A stretch of DNA of 39,213 nucleotides, from positions 1 through 39,213 of the forward strand of contig NZ_SLUB01000039.1 in assembly GCF_004799755.1 (NCBI RefSeq), written 5' to 3'. Made by a program: the position numbers and the translations under genes. The notes beneath the pieces are model-generated. The model was not told the origin of the DNA. It searched no databases and saw only the letters and a program-made list of their open reading frames with translations. The DNA comes from Bacillus timonensis. GTDB taxonomy: Bacteria > Bacillota > Bacilli > Bacillales > Bacillaceae_L. The number at the start of each line of letters is the position of its first letter. Position 1 is the stretch's first letter. Below, piece by piece: positions 35,432 to 39,213 of the stretch.

Positions 35432-36964
35432 ATGACTTCATTAATTAATGTAAATAAGAATAGTAAAAATGAGGTAATTAGTAGACATATATATGGGCAT
35501 TTTGCTGAGCATTTAGGCCGGTGTGTTTATGAAGGTATCTGGGTAGGTGAAGAGTCGCCGATCCCGAATACACGTGGTATACGAAATGATGTAGTAGATG
35601 CATTGAAAAAATTGAATATACCTAATGTGCGTTGGCCAGGTGGCTGCTTTGCAGATGAATATCATTGGAAAGATGGAATTGGTCCAAGAGAATCTCGCCC
35701 AAGTATTGTTAATAATAATTGGGGAAAAGTAACAGAAAATAATCACTTTGGAACTCATGAATTTTTAGATTTTTGTGAGCAGTTAGGTACTGAACCTTAT
35801 ATTTGCGGAAATGTCGGTAGTGGTACAGTTCAAGAAATGCAAGAATGGATTGAATATATAACATTCGATGGCCAATCTCCAATGGCAGATTTACGTAGAA
35901 AAAACGGCAGAGAAAAGCCATGGAAGCTAAAATATTTTGGTATTGGAAATGAGAACTGGGGTTGCGGTGGTAAAATGAGGGTCGAACATTATGCAGATCT
36001 TTATCGTCGTTACGAAACGTTTGTAAGAGACTATTCAGATATTCCGATTTATAAGATTGCATGTGGACCTAGTGAAGCTGATTATCATTGGACTGAAGTG
36101 ATGATGCGTGAGGGTACAGGTCGGACAGAACCCTATTCGGACAATGTTATGACAAGCGCATGGGAGCATTACCGCCCGAATATGCATGGTCTTTCACTTC
36201 ATTTTTATACTCGTAATAGGGCAAATTATGATTCTTCTACAGAATTTACTGAAGAAAAATGGTTTGACTATATGAGAAGGACCGTTGTTATGGAAGAATT
36301 GATTCAAAGGCATACCGCAATCATGGATAAGTATGACCCTGAAAAAAATGTTGATTTGATTGTTGATGAATGGGGAAGTTGGTTTAAGGTCGAGCCAGGA
36401 ACAAACCCTGGATTCCTTTATCAGCAAAATACTTTACGTGACGCACTTATAGCGGGTATCAATCTAAATATTTTTAATAACCACTGTGACCGTGTCCATA
36501 TGGCAAATATTGCCCAACTTGTTAATGTCTTACAAGCAGTTGTTTTAACAGAAGGTGAAAAAATGCTTTTAACACCAACATACCATGTTTTTGAAATGTA
36601 TAAAGTACACCAAGATGCGAAATTACTACCGGTGAGTGTAAGCACAAAAAATTATTCTTATGGAGAGGACACTCTTCCAATGCTTAATGTCTCAGCATCT
36701 CAAGATGATTCGGGTAAGGTACATATTTCTATTTGTAACTTAGACCCAAACAATTCTGAACAAGTTCATGTAAATCTAAAGGGTTTAAGCGAATTATCTT
36801 CTGCCTCTGGACGTTTATTAACTGCTGAGGCAATGACTGAGCATAACACGTTTGAAAATCCAAATAGAGTAGAGCCGGTTGCTTTTAACAATATTGAATT
36901 AAAAGAAAATGAATTGTCTTTAACAATTCCATCCAAATCAGTACTTGTTGTTGAAATACAATAA
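35432..36964 (+). CDS. GH51 alpha-L-arabinofuranosidase (intracellular)
   Basis: A 510-residue GH51 enzyme with a (beta/alpha)8 barrel and a C-terminal beta domain. The acid/base is E174 in [11 protein letters not shown] and the nucleophile is E313 in [10 protein letters not shown]. No signal peptide, so it acts on imported arabino-oligosaccharides and releases L-arabinose. The stretch [20 protein letters not shown] resembles the Abf2/XsaB branch of Bacillus GH51 enzymes more than the classical AbfA that closes the B. subtilis ara operon; this is from memory of sequences. It is 45 bases downstream of araQ with GGAGCGAG as ribosome site. Confidence 0.92.
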   Translation: MTSLINVNKNSKNEVISRHIYGHFAEHLGRCVYEGIWVGEESPIPNTRGIRNDVVDALKKLNIPNVRWPGGCFADEYHWKDGIGPRESRPSIVNNNWGKVTENNHFGTHEFLDFCEQLGTEPYICGNVGSGTVQEMQEWIEYITFDGQSPMADLRRKNGREKPWKLKYFGIGNENWGCGGKMRVEHYADLYRRYETFVRDYSDIPIYKIACGPSEADYHWTEVMMREGTGRTEPYSDNVMTSAWEHYRPNMHGLSLHFYTRNRANYDSSTEFTEEKWFDYMRRTVVMEELIQRHTAIMDKYDPEKNVDLIVDEWGSWFKVEPGTNPGFLYQQNTLRDALIAGINLNIFNNHCDRVHMANIAQLVNVLQAVVLTEGEKMLLTPTYHVFEMYKVHQDAKLLPVSVSTKNYSYGEDTLPMLNVSASQDDSGKVHISICNLDPNNSEQVHVNLKGLSELSSASGRLLTAEAMTEHNTFENPNRVEPVAFNNIELKENELSLTIPSKSVLVVEIQ

Positions 36965-36989
36965 TAATTAGTTAAATGATAGAATGATA

Positions 36990-37036
36990 GAAAACTCTCT
37001 TACCTTATTTAGTATTTATTAAGAGAGTTTTCTTCT
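36990..37036 (+). terminator. Hairpin between the GH51 gene and the YesL-like gene
   Basis: A perfect 12-base-pair stem, GAAAACTCTCTT / AAGAGAGTTTTC, with a 19-base loop and a short T-rich tail. It probably ends most transcripts, with partial read-through. Confidence 0.75.
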
Positions 37037-37068
37037 TTAAATCCTTTAATGGAAGAGGGGGGAATTTT

Positions 37069-37701
37069 ATGATAGAGAATATGATTACAAAGGTTAATAT
37101 TATAGGGGATTGGGTTTATCGGTTAGCTTATGTTAATATCCTCTGGCTGTTTTTTAGCTTATTGGGATTAGTTATTCTAGGTATATTTCCTGCTACTGCA
37201 TCTATGTACACTGTTATTAGAAAGTGGATGAATAATGAGGAGGTATCTGTCTTTCGAGTTTTTAGTGAAACATATCGAAAAGAATTTATGCAGTCTAATA
37301 TAATAGGTTGGATATTGCTATTAATGGGATTAATACTTTGGCTTGATTTTATGTTTTTAGGAAATATGCAAGGGATATTTTATAATATATTAACGTTTAT
37401 TTTGCTGCCAATTACGTTCATATACCTTTCCGTTCTTTTTTTTATTTTTCCTGTGTTTGTTCACTTTCAATTAAATAAATCAGAGTATTTTAAATATGCC
37501 TTTATAATTAGTTTGTCATATCCACATTATACATTGTTAATGATTATAGGATCCATAATCTTGTTGGTTCTCTTTATCACTTTTCCATTATTATTTCCAT
37601 TGTTGAGTGGGAGCACTATAGGACTTCTCAATATGTTAGTTAGTAAATGGATATTTAAAAAAAGGGCTCTGTTAAAGGTTCATGTTGATTCAGGGGAATG
37701 A
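37069..37701 (+). CDS. YesL-like DUF624 membrane protein
   Basis: A 210-residue protein with five predicted helices, starting with an amphipathic segment and then VNILWLFFSLLGLVILGIFPATASMYTVIRKWM over two blocks; the GIFPATASMY motif is the DUF624 hallmark. Family members accompany sugar ABC importers in Bacillus and relatives; their role is unproven but probably assists the transporter or its regulation. GGAAGAGGGGGG precedes ATG 37069. Confidence 0.85.
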   Translation: MIENMITKVNIIGDWVYRLAYVNILWLFFSLLGLVILGIFPATASMYTVIRKWMNNEEVSVFRVFSETYRKEFMQSNIIGWILLLMGLILWLDFMFLGNMQGIFYNILTFILLPITFIYLSVLFFIFPVFVHFQLNKSEYFKYAFIISLSYPHYTLLMIIGSIILLVLFITFPLLFPLLSGSTIGLLNMLVSKWIFKKRALLKVHVDSGE

Positions 37702-37885
37702 AAACATTAAGAATGCTATTTAATTCTATAATCACAATAGATATCAAAAACGACTAATCAACCTTAGCCCTAGAAAGATAGAGCTAAAGCCGTTTAGATA
37801 CCTATTATGATTTCTACTGTCTTCTTGATAGAAGGCAGTTCAGTATTCAATGGTTTAATCAGGAGTTTCTCGAATAAAATGTATG
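37702..37885. other. Convergent intergenic spacer with hairpins
   Basis: The spacer contains ACTGTCTTCT / AGAAGGCAGT (37816-37825 and 37830-37839) and a weaker TTAGC / GCTAA helix near 37763-37787. Neither has a good T run. They are the only candidates for ending the two converging genes. Confidence 0.4.
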
Positions 37886-38365
37886 TTACTCAGGCTTTAC
37901 AGCTATAAATTCGTCAATCGTTTCAGGAGTATGTTTACCTTCTTTACCTTGGAAAAGATCGATATTAACGGTCACATCCATGCATCCAAGATATTTGCCA
38001 TTTTTATCGCGTACTGCCATGAATTTTTGATAAATTTGACCAGTTTCTTCACCAGAGCGTTTTGGAAACCAAAATTCCCATTCGTCACGTGCTCCTGAAC
38101 GGAAATCATTCAACAATTTTTCAACGTGATGAGCCATTCTTGGGTGAAGCTCAAGGACATGGCGGCCAATCGCTTCTTTACGACGACCATGCACGCGGTT
38201 AGGATTATTTGAATACCAGCGGAAAATATCGTTGGCATCGCAAAAACCCATTTCAAATGGTAAAAGATTGATAATTGAATCCAAAGTGCTTGCTTTAATT
38301 GCACCCGTATCAAAATTAATGACCGCTTCAGGACTAATTAATTCAGATAGTTTTTCTTCAGACAT
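37886..38365 (-). CDS. Single-PAS-domain protein related to the DUF438 C-terminal PAS
   Basis: A 159-residue soluble protein. Residues about 32-140 form a PAS fold: LPFEMGFCDANDIFRWYSNNP, GRHVLELHPRMAHHVEKLLNDFRSG, EWEFWFPKR, and QKFMAVRDKNGKYLGCMDVTVNI. The HP-x(4)-HVEKLL block followed by a W-rich strand resembles the PAS part of DUF438 proteins, where a histidine may hold haem or metal. No output domain is attached. SD GGAGGT lies seven bases from the ATG. An FNR-type site in its promoter suggests use under low oxygen. Confidence 0.8.
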   Translation of the reverse strand: MSEEKLSELISPEAVINFDTGAIKASTLDSIINLLPFEMGFCDANDIFRWYSNNPNRVHGRRKEAIGRHVLELHPRMAHHVEKLLNDFRSGARDEWEFWFPKRSGEETGQIYQKFMAVRDKNGKYLGCMDVTVNIDLFQGKEGKHTPETIDEFIAVKPE

Positions 38366-38457
38366 TAAAAAAACCTCCTATATATAATCTCCGTTTATGA
38401 AGAATAAAAAATAGTATATCGACTACTTTTAGGTGATTATTATCTAATTCAATAATA

Positions 38458-38500
38458 ATGATAGCATTAATACTGAAAAACACATGTGATCTATCTCACA
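38458..38500 (-). promoter_or_regulatory. FNR/CRP-type box with extended -10 promoter for the PAS gene
   Basis: TGTGA-N6-TCACA lies at 38485-38500, an ideal FNR/CRP-family site. On the minus strand TGCTATCAT (38466-38458) forms an extended -10. A start near 38451 puts the box centre at about -41.5, the class II activation position. Confidence 0.7.
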
Positions 38501-38578
38501 AATTCTGTTCTTGATTATTACTTGTAATTGAGGAGCTGTAAGGATCCATCACCAAATTAGAATACGGATCCTACTAAT

Positions 38579-38614
38579 AAGGCCCGACTAGCAAATAGGA
38601 ACTAGTCGGGCCTT
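38579..38614. terminator. Strong hairpin, possible bidirectional terminator
   Basis: AAGGCCCGACTAG / CTAGTCGGGCCTT, 13 perfect pairs with a ten-base loop. Neither side has a clear T run (TTTGAAAA on plus, TTATTAG on minus), so termination efficiency is doubtful. A GGATCC pair at 38542-38571 flanks it. Confidence 0.5.
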
Positions 38615-38679
38615 TGAAAAATGAAAGGCAGGATTTATTTAAAAATTTGATGTGATCATACCGTCCTTTGATATTCGTA

Positions 38680-38871
38680 TTACCTGGCAGATACTATTGA
38701 TTTTCTTTTATATAACAAGGAACCCATGATAAAGGCAATTCCACCCCAAAGGAGCATGTTTCCAAAACCAAACCAAAGGGGAGCTGAAAGAATAGAAGTA
38801 TTATAGACTAGAAATGCTACATTAAATATGTACAGTAACGCTTGGATAAATATGTACAAAGTTGCTTTCAT
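38680..38871 (-). CDS. Small two-helix membrane protein
   Basis: A 63-residue frame with two clear membrane segments (LYIFIQALLYIFNVAFLVY and LWFGFGNMLLWGGIAFIMG) and a basic end (YKRKSIVSAR). The shape recalls small partner subunits such as DUF3311 proteins, but the match is loose. The ribosome site is poor. It starts 30 bases from the divergent istA and may lie inside the left end of the IS21-type element, so it could be a chance frame. Confidence 0.4.
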   Translation of the reverse strand: MKATLYIFIQALLYIFNVAFLVYNTSILSAPLWFGFGNMLLWGGIAFIMGSLLYKRKSIVSAR

Positions 38872-38879
38872 TCTACATA

Positions 38880-38898
38880 CTAGTCATGAGGTGACTAG
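38880..38898 (+). promoter_or_regulatory. Hairpin over the istA Shine-Dalgarno
   Basis: CTAGTCA (38880-38886) pairs with TGACTAG (38892-38898) around TGAGG. The ribosome site GAGGTGA (38889-38895) is split between loop and 3' arm, and the stem ends two bases before the istA ATG. Confidence 0.65.
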
Positions 38899-38900
38899 CT

Positions 38901-39213
38901 ATGTATATATCATTGAATGTCGATGTTGATTTTGAGATTAATAGTCTTTTAGACTTACCAAAATTCAAGCAAATAATGGAGCATATGAAAATGAAAATTA
39001 ATAAGAGCAAATTGGCAGAGGAATTAGGGGTAGATCGCCGAACAGTCGAAAAATACCTGAATGGTTTTGTTCCTAAAAGGACGAGAAAAAAGTCTTCAAA
39101 AATTGATGAATACTATGAAGTAATCGCTGCACTTTTGTCAGAGGATTCCAAGCAAGTGTTTTATTATCGGCGAGTGCTTTGGCAGTACTTAAGGGATAAT
39201 CATGGTTTGGAGT
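38901..39213 (+). CDS. istA: IS21-family transposase IstA, N-terminal part (cut by window edge)
   Basis: The first 104 residues are visible. After a short leader (MYISLNVDVDFEINSLLDLP) comes a helix-turn-helix, KINKSKLAEELGVDRRTVEKYL, then RTRKKSSKIDEYYEVIAALL and VFYYRRVLWQYLRDNHG, the layout of IstA N-termini in IS21-family elements. The DDE catalytic core and the istB ATPase helper would lie beyond base 39213. The left terminal repeats were not identified. ATG 38901 is set by the GAGGTGA site six bases upstream. Confidence 0.82.
   Translation, partial: MYISLNVDVDFEINSLLDLPKFKQIMEHMKMKINKSKLAEELGVDRRTVEKYLNGFVPKRTRKKSSKIDEYYEVIAALLSEDSKQVFYYRRVLWQYLRDNHGLE

Overview
The window looks like a chromosomal segment from a low-GC Gram-positive spore former of the Bacillaceae (Bacillus sensu lato). 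The evidence is the conserved gene series yyaC, DUF951, yyaE, ychF, rpsF-ssb-rpsR, yybS-gdpP-rplI-dnaC, walRKHIJ, htrA, rlmH, together with strong Shine-Dalgarno sites, AT-rich spacers and a sporulation gene (yyaC). In B. subtilis this series lies just to one side of oriC and is read away from it, so oriC is probably upstream (left) of base 1. No identification below genus-group level is attempted.

Layout. Bases 1-774 hold the 3' end of an IS91-type transposase. Bases 808-6176 hold yyaC (minus strand), a YkvI-like membrane protein, a DUF951 protein, a molybdopterin oxidoreductase (YyaE) and the GTPase YchF. Bases 6264-7567 are the rpsF-ssb-rpsR operon behind a strong promoter and an S6:S18-binding leader. 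ThiT, the thiamine transporter subunit, sits opposite under a TPP riboswitch (7653-8397). Bases 8626-13530 are yybS, gdpP, rplI and dnaC. purA, which follows dnaC in B. subtilis, is not here; instead there is an M23 cell-wall peptidase with a plausible WalR box, next to the walRKHIJ operon (15576-20991). A five-gene two-component/ABC-2 exporter set resembling LnrJKLMN (linearmycin resistance) lies between walJ and htrA. After htrA come a 51-aa CxxH/CxxC protein and rlmH, with a tight cluster of DnaA boxes in front of rlmH.

Beyond rlmH the window becomes accessory. A tandem array of seventeen 52-bp units plus one decayed unit (28606-29531) fills the space between rlmH and a convergent NERD-domain gene. 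A 297-300 aa protein of unknown function follows on the minus strand, then a 700-base AT-rich regulatory region, and an arabino-oligosaccharide operon: araN, araP, araQ, a GH51 arabinofuranosidase, and a YesL-like protein after a hairpin. The importer has no ATPase of its own and probably uses a shared MsmX-type ATPase. The right end carries a minus-strand PAS-domain gene with an almost ideal FNR-type promoter, a small two-helix membrane ORF, and the start of an IS21-type istA whose ribosome binding site lies inside a hairpin.

No CRISPR array, tRNA or rRNA was seen. The most unusual item is the 52-bp repeat array. The most testable regulatory items are the DnaA-box cluster, the FNR promoter, the inverted repeat ahead of the lnrL-like gene, the orphan Shine-Dalgarno ahead of araN and the hairpin over the istA ribosome binding site.
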